From Reyranella soli (GTDB lineage Bacteria; Pseudomonadota; Alphaproteobacteria; Reyranellales; Reyranellaceae), in assembly GCF_007992495.1 (NCBI RefSeq), contig NZ_BKAJ01000068.1:23692-87691 (forward strand): a DNA stretch of 64,000 nucleotides, read 5' to 3'. The position numbers and the translations under genes are program-made. The notes below the pieces were generated by a model that was given only the letters and a program-made list of their open reading frames with translations, was not told where the DNA came from and searched no databases. Positions 44,956 to 54,851 of this stretch are shown in pieces. Position 1 is the first letter of the stretch. Each line of letters starts with the position of its first letter.

Positions 44956-45797
44956 TCCGGATCCCACAGAAGGATGGCGATCAGCACCGAGAACGACACG
45001 ACCGGCGCCCAGGCCGGCTCGAAGACCGCCATGGCGATCGATTCGCTGGCGCCGATCAGCATGCCAGCCAGCAGAGCGCCCAGCGGATTGCCCAGGCGGC
45101 CGATGATGACGACGGCGAACACCACGCCCAGCCAGGCCCAGATCTGCGTCGGAGCGAGGGTGGCGATCAGCGCGATAAAGGTGCCGGCGATCGCGGCATA
45201 GGCCGCCCCCATGCCCGACAGCAGGTAGGCGAGCTTCTTGTGGTCGACGCCGTAGGCGGCGGCAATGTCGGCATCCTCGGCGGCGGCGCGCAGCGCCTTG
45301 CCGACATAGGTCTTGCGCAGCCACAGCCAGGTGCCCCAGGCCAGCACGCCCGCCACCATGCAGAGCGCGAGTTCGAGCACGGGGATGTAGAACGGCCCCG
45401 CCTTGATCGACATGGTCGAGTAGTGCGTCTCGAAGCGGCGGTAGTCGGCGGTCCAGTAGAGCTGTATCGCGACTTCGAGGATGACGGCGAAGCTGAAGGT
45501 GATGAGCAGCGAGGCGAGCTCGTTGACCTTGAACTTGTCGAACAGCCAGTGCTGGGCGATGCCGATCAGGAACATCACCGGCACGATCATGGCCGCCGCC
45601 CACCACGGCGCGACGTGATAGGTCGTTCCGAGCTCATAGGTCAGGTAGGCGGCGAGAAAGGCGAGCGCGAAGTGGCTGAGGTTGACCAGCCGCAACAGGC
45701 CCCAGCTCAGGCTGAGGCCCAGCGCCAGCAGGCCATACATGCCGCCGGCGAGCACTCCAGAGATGAGAGCCTGGCCGAGGAGTGTGGCTGAGGGCAC
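44946..45797 (-). CDS. livH: Branched-chain amino acid-type ABC permease (LivH)
   Basis: 283 residues, about eight spans. GGMYGLLALGLSLSWGLLRL and VNLSHFALAFLAAYLTYELG are the LivH opening, and DIAAAYGVDHKKLAYLLSGM and GAAYAAIAGTFIAL the EAA-like coupling region. It pairs with the fused LivM-LivG next door. The start is GTG with a weak ribosome binding site. A repeat element separates it from the binding-protein gene, which probably belongs to the same system. Confidence 0.9.
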   Translation of the reverse strand: MPSATLLGQALISGVLAGGMYGLLALGLSLSWGLLRLVNLSHFALAFLAAYLTYELGTTYHVAPWWAAAMIVPVMFLIGIAQHWLFDKFKVNELASLLITFSFAVILEVAIQLYWTADYRRFETHYSTMSIKAGPFYIPVLELALCMVAGVLAWGTWLWLRKTYVGKALRAAAEDADIAAAYGVDHKKLAYLLSGMGAAYAAIAGTFIALIATLAPTQIWAWLGVVFAVVIIGRLGNPLGALLAGMLIGASESIAMAVFEPAWAPVVSFSVLIAILLWDPEWL

Positions 45798-45816
45798 TAC
45801 GCGCGCTCTCTCATAG

Positions 45817-45965
45817 CTCCTCCCCCGTCATACGGGGGAGGATACAGGAGGGGGAAAGCCTCCAGGAGATTTCGAGAAGAAGACGTCATGATCTGAAATC
45901 GGCACACATCGCGACTGGGGCTCTCCCCCTCCCTACCCTCCCCCGTATGACGGGGGAGGAAGAAG
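45817..45965. repeat. About 149-bp inverted-repeat element, copy 2
   Basis: It has the same ends as the element at 16882-17038 (CCTCCCCCGTCATACGGGGG then ATACAGGAGGGGGAAAGCC, and the inverted right end) and the same core ATGATCTGAAATCGGC at 45888-45903. It separates a Liv binding-protein gene from its livH, although both are read in the same direction. Confidence 0.85.
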
Positions 45966-45989
45966 AGAGGGCGGACGAAAAGAAGGGCA

Positions 45990-47210
45990 TCAAGTCGGGA
46001 TCAGCTTCACTCCAGGCGCCACGAACTGCTTCGGCCAGACGACCTTCCACTGCTTGTCCTGCACCTGGCGGATGAGCTGTGCCGGTTCGCCGTGATTGTA
46101 GAGGCCGTCGAACTTGGTCGGGCCGTAGACCGTGGTCACCACGTTCTTCTTCAGCCACGCGGCGATCTGCTTGTCCTCCAGGGTCTTGGCGCCGTTCACG
46201 CCCGCCTCGAGGATCTGCCAGGCCGCGACCATGCCGGCGGCCTGGGCATCGATGATGGCATACGGCAGGTTCGCCTTGGTGGCGCGCTCCTTGTAGAGCT
46301 CGGCGATCTTCTTCATGCCGGGCCGGCTCATGAACGGCTCGTCGGGCTCGAGGAAGGTCGAGCACCAAACGAGGTTGCCGTCGGGCGACAGCGCCAGCGG
46401 ACCCGGCGCCGGATAGAGATGGAAGCTTGTCTTGGGCGTGTAATCGAGCTTGCGCAACGCCTCGAGGAGCTGGTTGCTCTCAAGACCCAGCGAGCCCACC
46501 CACAGGAAGTCGGCGTTGGCCTCCTTCACGCGCGCAGCGATGGCGCCGAAGTCGCGATTGCCCGCCTCGTATTCAAGATAGAGCGGCACCTTCACGCCGC
46601 GCTTCTCGGCCTCGATGCGCATGCCCTTGGCCATGAACTGCGCCGAGGGAAACTTGCTGGTGACGATCACCATGCTCTTGGGCGGCGTCGGCAGGCTCGC
46701 CATCGCATCCAGGATCACGTTGGGATAGGTCTTGTCCGGCTCCGGGCCAAACGGCGTCGCGGGGAACGCCATGTCATAGGTCTGCAGGTTGGGAATGCCC
46801 ATGCTGCTCTGGATCATCACCTTGCCGTAGCGCTGGGCCACGCCCATCGCCGCGAGGATCGGCGCGGTCGCGTAGGGCCCCATGATCAGGTCGACCTTGT
46901 CGACGGTTATGAGCTTCTCATAGAGGCTGCGCGCGACGTCGGGCTTGGACTGGTCGTCGAGCAACACGTATTCGACGGGCCGGCCCAAAAAGCCGTTCCG
47001 GCTGTTGATGTCCTCGATCATGATCTCGGCCGCGATCTTGTGGATCACCGCGGTCTGGGCGAGGAAGCCCGTCAGCGACAGCGTGCCGCCAACCTTCACC
47101 GGCTGGCCCGAGGGCGCCGCCCGCAAAATCGCCGGCGCACCGAGTGCCGCCAGGCCGATGAATCCCCCCAACACGTGGCGACGGCGCCACGCACCCATCC
47201 GGTCATTCAT
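45990..47210 (-). CDS. Liv-type ABC transporter substrate-binding protein
   Basis: 406 residues with a Tat-like signal (MGAWRRRHVLGGFIGLAALG, end near ILRAAP). The periplasmic-binding type I fold follows: VKVGGTLSLTGFLAQTAVIH, INSRNGFLGRPVEYVLLDDQ, and DLIMGPYATAPILAAMGVAQ and FGAIAARVKEANADFLWVGS. GGAGG lies just before the ATG at 47210. It is the first gene of the first Liv system (SBP, livH, livMG, livF), which continues into the regulator and catabolic genes. Confidence 0.9.
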   Translation of the reverse strand: MNDRMGAWRRRHVLGGFIGLAALGAPAILRAAPSGQPVKVGGTLSLTGFLAQTAVIHKIAAEIMIEDINSRNGFLGRPVEYVLLDDQSKPDVARSLYEKLITVDKVDLIMGPYATAPILAAMGVAQRYGKVMIQSSMGIPNLQTYDMAFPATPFGPEPDKTYPNVILDAMASLPTPPKSMVIVTSKFPSAQFMAKGMRIEAEKRGVKVPLYLEYEAGNRDFGAIAARVKEANADFLWVGSLGLESNQLLEALRKLDYTPKTSFHLYPAPGPLALSPDGNLVWCSTFLEPDEPFMSRPGMKKIAELYKERATKANLPYAIIDAQAAGMVAAWQILEAGVNGAKTLEDKQIAAWLKKNVVTTVYGPTKFDGLYNHGEPAQLIRQVQDKQWKVVWPKQFVAPGVKLIPT

Positions 47211-47325
47211 TTGTTTCCTCCACACCCTGGCGCGTCGTTGTGTCGTGCGCCGTTGTCCGGATGTTGGGACAACGCCAGGCCGCTGTAAACGCTATTTTCG
47301 AAAGTTTCGAAACTTTCGAAGATCG

Positions 47326-48025
<700 letters not shown>

Positions 48026-48033
<8 letters not shown>

Positions 48034-48781
48034 CGCGGTTCTCGCCGAGATAGACGGCGCGCACGCGCGGATCGGCGGCGATCGCCGACGGCTCGCCTTC
48101 GACCAGCAACGCACCGTCGACCAACACCGAGATGCGCCGCGCGAAGCTGAACACCAGGTCCATGTCGTGCTCGATCAGCAGGACGGAAACATCGTCGGGC
48201 AGCGCGGCGATCGCGTTCAGGATGCCGCGCCGCTCGGCCTCGGGCACGCCGGCGGCCGGCTCGTCGAGCAGCAGCACCTTGGGCGCGCAGGCGAAGGCCG
48301 CGGCGATCTCGAGCAGGCGCTGCTTTCCGTAGGGCAAGGTGTCGGTGCGCCGCTCGAGCACGTCTAAAAGGTCGAAGCGCTCGGCGACCTGCATGATCTC
48401 CGTGCTCACTGCGTCGTCCGCGCCGACGCGGCGGCGCCACTCACGTCCCAGCCGCCGGCGCTCGCCCACCGCCAGGGCCAGGGTCTCGAGCGGCGTGAGA
48501 TCGCCGAAGAGCTGGTTGATCTGGAAGGTGCGCACGAGGCCGCGGCGCACGCGCGCCTCGGGCTTCAACCGCGTGATATCCTCGCCCTCCATCACGACAC
48601 GACCGGACGACGGCGCCAGCACGCCGGTCAGCAGGTTGACGAAGGTGGTCTTGCCGGCACCGTTGGGGCCGATCAGGGCGTGGCGCGCGCCCTGCTCCAG
48701 GCGGAAGGTCACGTCCTTGGTCGGCACGATGCCGCCGAAGCGCTTTACCAGGCCGTGGGTTTCGAGGGCGGCGGCCATCAT
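48026..48781 (-). CDS. livG: LivG-type ABC ATPase, second Liv system
   Basis: 251 residues: ETHGLVKRFGGIVPTKDVTF, Walker A GPNGAGKTT, LivG-type signature region LPYGKQRLLEIAAAF, Walker B VLLLDEPAAGVPEAE and LLIEHDMDLVFSFARRISVL. ATG codons at 48781 and 48778 are both possible and overlap the livM stop. The same frame stays open about 190 codons upstream, but that part is a shadow of livM. Confidence 0.92.
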
Positions 48782-49778
48782 CGCCTCACGCGCGCCAGCA
48801 GCAGACGCACGCCGCCGCCGAAGCCCTGGCCCAGGCGCTCGCGGCCGACCAGCGCCAGCACGACCAGGAACAGGCCCATCCAGAACATCCAGAACTGCGG
48901 CGCGTTCGACGACAGCGTGTCCTGCAGAATCTTGAAGATGACAGCGCCGGCGATGCCGCCGTAGAGCCAGCCGGCACCGCCGATGATCAGCGCCAAAAGC
49001 ACGTCGGCCGAGCGCTGGAACTCCAGCACTTCCAGCGAGACGTAGGCCGTGGTCTGCGCCAGCAAGGCACCCGCCGCGCCGGCATAGGCGGCCGCCAGGG
49101 TGTAGATGGCGACCAGCCGGCGATTGACCGGCACGCCCAGCGCCGAGGCGCGCAACGTGTTGCGCCGGATCGCCATGAGCGACAGGCCGAACGGCGAATA
49201 GACGATGCGTCGCGCCAGCAGGAACAGCACGAACAGCGTCGTCAGGCTGTAGGCGTATGCGTGCGACCGTAGAGATCGAAGTCGAAGTGACCGAGCAGCG
49301 GCCCGACCGCCATGCCTTGCAGCCCGTCGGCACCGCCGGTCCACTGCGGCAGCGCATTGGCGACCTCGTGCAGCACCAGCGCCACGCCGAGCGTCACCAT
49401 GAGGCGCGTGAGATCAGTGCCGCGCAGCACCAGGAAGCTGGTGACGAAACCCATGAAGGCTGCAGCGACGATGGCAACGGCCATGCCGACGAGCGGATCC
49501 GGGGTGACCAGTTTGCACAGAAGACCCGCAGCATAGGCGCCGGTGCCGAAGAAGGCGGCGTGACCCAGCGAGATGATGCCGGCATAGCCCAGGATCAGGT
49601 CGAGCGAGAGCGCGAACAGGGCGAGGATCGCCACCTCGTTCAGCAGCAGGTGCTTGCCCGGTGGCAGGAGCACCGCCGCGAAGGCGAGCAGCCAGAAGAT
49701 GATCTCGGCAACTCGCCAGCGGGAGCGTCTTGCCAGTCCCTGCGATGCGCTCCCCGGGGCGCTCCCCGGGGCGCTCAT
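48778..49778 (-). pseudogene. livM: LivM-type ABC permease split by a single-base frameshift
   Basis: The first part (49778 to about 49260) encodes a normal LivM start: FAAVLLPPGKHLLLNEVAIL, GYAGIISLGHAAFFGTGAYA and LGHFDFDLYGRT. It then runs into HTPTA and a stop at 49242-49244. The normal continuation AYAYSLTTLFVLFLLARRIV through FQRSADVLLALIIGGAGWLY is found at once in the adjacent frame down to 48778. One missing G between 49259 and 49260 would restore a full permease of about 333 residues. This is either a true inactivating deletion or a sequence error. Confidence 0.85.
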
Positions 49779-50632
49779 CGTGCTCTCGCAAACAGGCCGT
49801 TCGGCCTCAACACCAGCACGATGATCAGCACGACATAAATGACGAAACCGCCCAGCGCCGAGGAGAGGTAGTACTTGCCTGCCACGTCGGCGACGCCCAG
49901 CAGCATCGAGGCGACGAACGGCCCCATGATCCCCGACGTGCCGCCGACGGTGACCACGATCAGGAAGTAGATCATGAACTTCAGGGGGAAATAGGGATCG
50001 AGGCCCAAAAGCTCGACGCCGAGCGCACCGCCGAGGCCTGCAAGCCCCGAGCCGACGGCGAAGGTCGTGGCGAAGACGAGGCTGACCGGGATGCCGAGCC
50101 CGCGCGCCACGCGGGCGTCGTCGACGGCGGCGCGCAGGCGGCTACCGAAGCGGGTACGCAGCAGGCCGGCCTGCAGGCCGACCGCCAGCGCGCCGCACAC
50201 CACGATCAGGAACGAGCGATAGATGCCGACGTTGACGCCTAAAATCTCGCGACGGCCCTGCAGCCATTCGGGCAGCCTGATATTGCGCTGGCTGGAACCC
50301 ATCAGGAAATCGGTGATGGCGACCGCCATGAACACCAGGCCGATCGAGAACAGCACCTGGTCGAGATGCGAGCGGCCGTACATGTGGCGGTAGAGCGTGC
50401 GCTCGAGCACCAGCCCGATCGCCGCCGCGACGAGGAAGGCCACAGGCAGGCAGGCGAGGAACGGCCAACCTGCGTGATCCATCAGCAGCACGGTGACATA
50501 GCCGCCCGCCATCGCGAACGCGCCATGCGCCAGGTTGACGAAGTTCATCAGCCCCAGCGTCACGGCGAGCCCGCAGGCCAGCACGAACAACAGCATGCCG
50601 TAGGCCACACCGTCGAAGAGGATGGTTGCCAT
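49775..50632 (-). CDS. livH: LivH-type ABC permease, second Liv system
   Basis: 285 residues: GVAYGMLLFVLACGLAVTLG, LMNFVNLAHGAFAMAGGYVT and VDDARVARGLGIPVSLVFAT are LivH hallmarks, with about eight spans. The ATG at 50632 was chosen over one ten codons earlier inside a repeat-flanked region. Its stop overlaps the livM ATG as ATGA. The system would be complete if livM were intact. Confidence 0.9.
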   Translation of the reverse strand: MATILFDGVAYGMLLFVLACGLAVTLGLMNFVNLAHGAFAMAGGYVTVLLMDHAGWPFLACLPVAFLVAAAIGLVLERTLYRHMYGRSHLDQVLFSIGLVFMAVAITDFLMGSSQRNIRLPEWLQGRREILGVNVGIYRSFLIVVCGALAVGLQAGLLRTRFGSRLRAAVDDARVARGLGIPVSLVFATTFAVGSGLAGLGGALGVELLGLDPYFPLKFMIYFLIVVTVGGTSGIMGPFVASMLLGVADVAGKYYLSSALGGFVIYVVLIIVLVLRPNGLFARAR

Positions 50633-50655
50633 GGGGCTACTTTCGCACGCGCACC

Positions 50656-50730
50656 CTGTCATCCCGAGCGCAGCGAGGGACCTTTCCTGTTGCCTGAAAG
50701 GTCCCTCGGCCTTCGGCCTCGGGATGACAG
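50656..50730. repeat. Palindromic repeat (CTGTCATCCCGAGCG type), copy 1
   Basis: CTGTCATCCCGAGCGCAGCG pairs with the inverted end CTTCGGCCTCGGGATGACAG around GAGGGACCTTTCCTGTTGCC. A second copy, in inverted orientation with the same 21-base core, lies at 54042-54120. It lies between the binding-protein gene and livH of the second Liv system. Confidence 0.85.
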
Positions 50731-50754
50731 TTGTCGCTCATCAACGCCGTGCGA

Positions 50755-51921
50755 CTATTTCTTCGCCGCCTTCACCGGATCCTTCACGTTCGGAATCGTC
50801 GCGAACTCGACGTTGTAGAGTTCGCCGCCGACCTTATCGACCTTGCGGATGTAGATGTTCTGGATGATGTCGCGCGTGTCGGTATCGATCGAGATCGGGC
50901 CGCGCGGGCTCTCCCAGGCCATGCCCTTCATGGCGGCCACAAGCTTCTCGCCGTCGGCCGCGCCGTTGGTCTTCTTCAGCGCGCCGTAGATCAGCGCCAT
51001 GCCGTCGTAGCCGCCGACCGACATGAAATTCGGGCGCAGGCCATTGTTGGCCTTCTTGAAGGCCTCGACATAGGTCTTGTTCAAGGCGCTGTCGTGGTTG
51101 GCCGAGTAGTTGTGCGCGTTGATCACGCCCACCACCACGTCGCCCATGCCGTTCAGCTGGTCGTCGTCGGTGACGTCGCCGGTGGCGATCAGCTTCATGC
51201 CCGACTTGTCGAGGCCGCGCTCGACGAACTGTTTCACGAACTGCGCGCCCGAGCCCGACGGCACGAAAACGAACAGCGCGTCCGCCTTGGCGTCGGCCGC
51301 CTTCTGCAGGACCGGTGCGAAGTCGGGGCTGCGCAGCGGAACGCGCAGGTTCTCGACGATGGTGCCGCCGTCGGCCTTGAACTTGTCGCTGAACGACTTC
51401 TCGGCGTCGATGCCGGGACCGTAGTCGCTGACCATAGTCACGACCTTCTTGATGCCGTTCTTGACCGCCCACTCCGCCATCGGCACCGCCGACTGCGCCA
51501 AGGTGAAGCTGGTGCGCACGATGAAGGGCGAGGCCTCGGTGATCGACGAGGTGCCGGCCGCCATCACCACTTCCGGCACCTTCGCCTGGGTGGCGATCGG
51601 CGCGGTCGCCATGGCCGACGGCGTGATGCCGAAGCCCGCGAGGATCGCGACCTTGTCGTTGACGACCAGTTCCTGCGCCAGCCGCTTGGTGACGTCGGGC
51701 ACGCTGGTATCGTCCTTGAGGATGACCTCGATCTTCTTGCCGGCGACGCTCGTTCCGTTCTGCGCCATATAGAGCTTCACGGCGGCGTCGATCTGCTTGC
51801 CGGTCGAGGCCTGCTGGCCGGTCATCGGCAGGATCAGGCCGATCTTCACCGTGTCCTGGGCGAAGGCGGCGGAAGAGATCGTGCAGACTGCCGCCGCAAT
51901 CAAAAGTTCACGCCTGCGCAT
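50755..51921 (-). CDS. Liv-type ABC transporter substrate-binding protein, second system
   Basis: 388 residues with a signal peptide (MRRRELLIAAAVCTISSAAF, end near AQD). The type I binding fold reads TVKIGLILPMTGQQASTGKQ, VPDVTKRLAQELVVNDKVAI and GFGITPSAMATAPIATQAKV. GGGAGGG precedes the ATG at 51921. It heads the operon SBP, livH, livM(frameshifted), livG, livF. The ligand is unknown. Confidence 0.92.
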   Translation of the reverse strand: MRRRELLIAAAVCTISSAAFAQDTVKIGLILPMTGQQASTGKQIDAAVKLYMAQNGTSVAGKKIEVILKDDTSVPDVTKRLAQELVVNDKVAILAGFGITPSAMATAPIATQAKVPEVVMAAGTSSITEASPFIVRTSFTLAQSAVPMAEWAVKNGIKKVVTMVSDYGPGIDAEKSFSDKFKADGGTIVENLRVPLRSPDFAPVLQKAADAKADALFVFVPSGSGAQFVKQFVERGLDKSGMKLIATGDVTDDDQLNGMGDVVVGVINAHNYSANHDSALNKTYVEAFKKANNGLRPNFMSVGGYDGMALIYGALKKTNGAADGEKLVAAMKGMAWESPRGPISIDTDTRDIIQNIYIRKVDKVGGELYNVEFATIPNVKDPVKAAKK

Positions 51922-52013
51922 TTGTTTGCCCTCCCAACAATCTCTTTGTCGAACTACTAGCACAAAAATTTACGGCATGCTCTATGCTCGCGCTACAAAC
52001 CCGGGAGCAGCCC

Positions 52014-53066
52014 ATGAAGAGCTACAAGGTCGTCGAATTCGGACAGCCACTACAGAAGGTCGAGGAGGCCAACCCGGCCCCGCAGGGCACCGAGGTGCTG
52101 GTGCGCATCACGGCCGCCGGCGTCTGCCACAGCGACGTCCATCTGTGGGAAGGCTATTTCGACATGGGCGGCGGCAACAAGTACTCGACGGAAAAGACCA
52201 TGGCGCCGCCGCGCACCATGGGCCACGAGATCGTAGGCGAGGTCGTCGCCGTCGGGCCGGAGTCCAAGGGCGCCAAGGTTGGCGACAACGCCGTGGTCTA
52301 CCCCTGGATCGGCTGCGGCAAGTGCTGGTACTGCACCAGCGGCAGCGAGCACCTCTGCCCGACGCCGAGGGCGCTGGGCGTCAACAAGGACGGCGGCTAC
52401 GCCGATCATGTCCTCGTGCCGCATGCGAAATACCTCTACCCCTACGGCAACCTGCCGGTCGAACTCGCCTGCCTCTATGCCTGCTCGGGCATCACCGCCT
52501 TCGGCGCGGTCAAGAAGGCGGTTGGCCATGATGCCGGCAAGCCGATCCTGGTGATCGGCGCCGGCGGCGTCGGCCTGATGGGCGTACGCTTTGCGAAATC
52601 GGTGCTGGGCCACGAGCCCATCGTGGCCGACATCGACGAGAACAAGCGCAAGCTCGCGCTGGAGAACGGCGCGTGCGCGGCACTGGATCCGCGCGACAAG
52701 GAAGCCCGCAAGCAGATCATGGAGCTGACCGGTGGCACCGGCGTCGGCGCGGCCATCGACTTCGTCGGCGCCGAGGCCTCCAGCCAGTTCGGCGTGCGGG
52801 CACTCGGCCGCGGCGGCCGGCTGATCGTGGTCGGCCTGTTTGGCGGCACCTTCTCCATGCCGCTGCCGATGTTCGCCTTCACCGGCTGCCAGATCATGGG
52901 CTCGGTGACCGGCAGCCCGGCCGAGATGAAGGAGATGATGGACCTCGTCACTGGAGGCAAGGTGACGCCGGTGCCGATCATCAAGCGCAAGCTCGACGAA
53001 GCCGACGCCACGCTGCAGGAGCTGCGCAAGGGCCTGATCATGGGGCGCGCCGTCCTAGTGCCATGA
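52014..53066 (+). CDS. Zinc-dependent alcohol dehydrogenase (MDR family)
   Basis: 350 residues. The catalytic zinc ligands lie in GVCHSDVHLWEG and GHEIVGEVVAVG, the structural zinc lobe is GCGKCWYCTSGSEHLC, and the Rossmann motif is VIGAGGVGLMG with VADID further on, which favours NAD. It oxidises an alcohol or reduces an aldehyde; the substrate is not indicated. The start has GGGAG upstream. It overlaps the methyltransferase gene by four bases (ATGA). Confidence 0.92.
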   Translation: MKSYKVVEFGQPLQKVEEANPAPQGTEVLVRITAAGVCHSDVHLWEGYFDMGGGNKYSTEKTMAPPRTMGHEIVGEVVAVGPESKGAKVGDNAVVYPWIGCGKCWYCTSGSEHLCPTPRALGVNKDGGYADHVLVPHAKYLYPYGNLPVELACLYACSGITAFGAVKKAVGHDAGKPILVIGAGGVGLMGVRFAKSVLGHEPIVADIDENKRKLALENGACAALDPRDKEARKQIMELTGGTGVGAAIDFVGAEASSQFGVRALGRGGRLIVVGLFGGTFSMPLPMFAFTGCQIMGSVTGSPAEMKEMMDLVTGGKVTPVPIIKRKLDEADATLQELRKGLIMGRAVLVP

Positions 53067-54037
53067 CGCAAGCGGCGCGCGCCCTCGTCCATGCCTTCGA
53101 GACGGGGGCGCTCAAGCCGCAGCGGGCCTTCTTCCTGCGCGCCGAGCTCAGTCCTTTTCGCGACGTCGACGCCGAGCAATCCTTCCGGCCGGAGTATCTG
53201 CGCCTGAAAAAGGCCGGCTGGTCGGTCGTGCCGCGCATCGAGAGCGGTGCCTACCAGCTGGGCCAGCTCCTGCTGACCAAGCACAAGGAGGAGAACTTCG
53301 CCAACATCGCGCGCGCCTGGTCGCTACTGGCCGAGGGCGGCACCCTCGTCTGCTCGGGCTCCAACGATGATGGCGCCGCCAGCCTGGAGAAGCAGGCCGG
53401 CAAAGCGCTCGGCCTCGACGGCCAACTCTCCAAGTTCCACTGCCGCGTCTTCTGGCTGACGCGCGCCGACAAGAACCCGCCCGACTACTGGCGCGACCTC
53501 GCTTCGTTGCGGCCGGTCGGTGACGGTTCGTGGCTGAGCCAGCCCGGCATCTTCTCCTGGGATCGTATCGACGACGGCTCGGCACTGCTCGCCGCACACC
53601 TGCCCGACGATCTTTCAGGCCATGTCGCCGATTTCGGTTGCGGCTGGGGTTACCTGGCACGTCAGATCCTCGGCCGCTGCCCGGGCATTGCGAAGATCGA
53701 CCTGATAGATGCAGAGCATCGCGCTATCGAAGCGGCCCAGGCCAACATCGCCGACGCGCGCGCCTCGTTTCACTGGCTCGACCTCACGCAGGAAGCGGCG
53801 CCTGCGACCTACGACGCGATCCTGTGCAATCCGCCTTTCCACGCCGGCCGCGCCGCGGAGCCGGGACTGGGCCAGAATGTCATCACCGCCGCGGCGCGCG
53901 CCCTGCGACCGGGCGGCGTCTTTTACATGGTCGCCAATCGCGGTTTGCCTTATGAGCCCATTCTCAAGGCCAACTTCACATCCTTCGCGACACTGGCCGA
54001 CAACAACAAGTTCCGGGTGAGTCGGGCCATCCGATAA
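53063..54037 (+). CDS. Class I SAM-dependent methyltransferase, RsmC-like
   Basis: 324 residues. The N-terminal domain is a degenerate methyltransferase-like module (LLLTKHKEENFANIARAWSL). The C-terminal one has the SAM motif VADFGCGWGYLARQIL, IDLIDAEHRAIEAAQANI and the base-methylation motif ILCNPPFHAG (NPPF), followed by ALRPGGVFYMVANRGLPYEP. This two-domain layout is that of the 16S rRNA guanine-N2 methyltransferases RsmC and RlmG. Which guanine is modified cannot be read. Confidence 0.88.
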   Translation: MTQAARALVHAFETGALKPQRAFFLRAELSPFRDVDAEQSFRPEYLRLKKAGWSVVPRIESGAYQLGQLLLTKHKEENFANIARAWSLLAEGGTLVCSGSNDDGAASLEKQAGKALGLDGQLSKFHCRVFWLTRADKNPPDYWRDLASLRPVGDGSWLSQPGIFSWDRIDDGSALLAAHLPDDLSGHVADFGCGWGYLARQILGRCPGIAKIDLIDAEHRAIEAAQANIADARASFHWLDLTQEAAPATYDAILCNPPFHAGRAAEPGLGQNVITAAARALRPGGVFYMVANRGLPYEPILKANFTSFATLADNNKFRVSRAIR

Positions 54038-54041
54038 AGCG

Positions 54042-54120
54042 CACGCTGTCACCCCGAGCGTAGCGAGGGGCCTTTGAGGCAACAGGAAAGGTCCCTCGCT
54101 ACGCTCGGGATGACAGCGTG
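54042..54120. repeat. Palindromic repeat (CTGTCACCCCGAGCG type), copy 2, overlapping the tlyA 3' end
   Basis: CACGCTGTCACCCCGAGCGT and the inverted CGCTCGGGATGACAGCGTG surround AGGCAACAGGAAAGGTCCCT, the reverse complement of the core in the copy at 50656-50730. On the minus strand it encodes the last residues and TAG stop (54099-54101) of tlyA. Confidence 0.85.
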
Positions 54121-54851
54121 TACGTGGCCGCTATCAAGAACTCCTTATTCCCCTCCGCCCCTTCGATCGGACTGTCCGTGACGCCCAACACGCTCCAACC
54201 AGCCTGCGCGGCCAGCCATTCCGTGATCGTCTTGCACACTTCCTCGTGCAGCGCCGGATCGCGCACGATGCCGCCCTTCCCCACCCTGCCCTTGCCGACC
54301 TCGAACTGCGGCTTGATCAGCGCCACGAGGTGAGCACCCGGCGCCGCCAGGGCCAAGGCCGCCGGCAGAGCCGTCCTGAGGCTGATGAACGACGCATCGC
54401 AGACGATGAGGTCGATCGGCTCGGGCACCTGTTCGCGCGTGACCTCACGGATGTTGGTCTTCTCCATCGATATCACGCGCGCATCGCTGCGCAGCTTCCA
54501 GGCGAGCTGGTTGGTGCCGACGTCGATGGCGTAGACCCTCGCGGCACCGCGCTGCAGCAGCAGGTCGGTGAAGCCGCCAGTCGAGGCGCCGACATCGAGG
54601 GCGATGCGGCCTTCGACGGGAATGGCGAAGTGATCGAGTCCCTTCTCGAGCTTCAGCCCACCGCGCGAGACATAAGGATGCGGCTGGCCGCGCACCTCGA
54701 TCGGCGTGTCGGCGGCGACGGCGTGGCCCGGCTTGTCGAGCCGGCGCTCACCGGTGAACACCAGCCCGGCCATGACCATGCGCTGCGCGGCGGCGCGAGT
54801 CTCGGCGAGCCCGCGCTCGACCAGCGCCACGTCCAAGCGAGTCTTGGCCAT
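54099..54851 (-). CDS. tlyA: TlyA-family rRNA 2'-O-methyltransferase
   Basis: 250 residues. An S4 RNA-binding domain (TRLDVALVERGLAETRAAAQ) leads to an FtsJ-like domain with the SAM motif ALDVGASTGGFTDLLLQRGA, AIDVGTNQLAWKLR, the catalytic-lysine region and LVALIKPQFEVGKG, EGAEGNKEFL. TlyA methylates cytidine ribose in 16S and sometimes 23S rRNA. The ATG at 54851 overlaps the upstream VOC stop by one base. The last four residues come from a repeat, suggesting that its insertion replaced the original C-terminus. Confidence 0.9.
   Translation of the reverse strand: MAKTRLDVALVERGLAETRAAAQRMVMAGLVFTGERRLDKPGHAVAADTPIEVRGQPHPYVSRGGLKLEKGLDHFAIPVEGRIALDVGASTGGFTDLLLQRGAARVYAIDVGTNQLAWKLRSDARVISMEKTNIREVTREQVPEPIDLIVCDASFISLRTALPAALALAAPGAHLVALIKPQFEVGKGRVGKGGIVRDPALHEEVCKTITEWLAAQAGWSVLGVTDSPIEGAEGNKEFLIAATYTLSSRA

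Noticed and set aside
48782..49357. N-terminal extension of the second livG by about 190 codons
   Set aside because: The extension is an out-of-frame reading of livM and lacks ABC features; ATG 48781 gives the normal LivG length.
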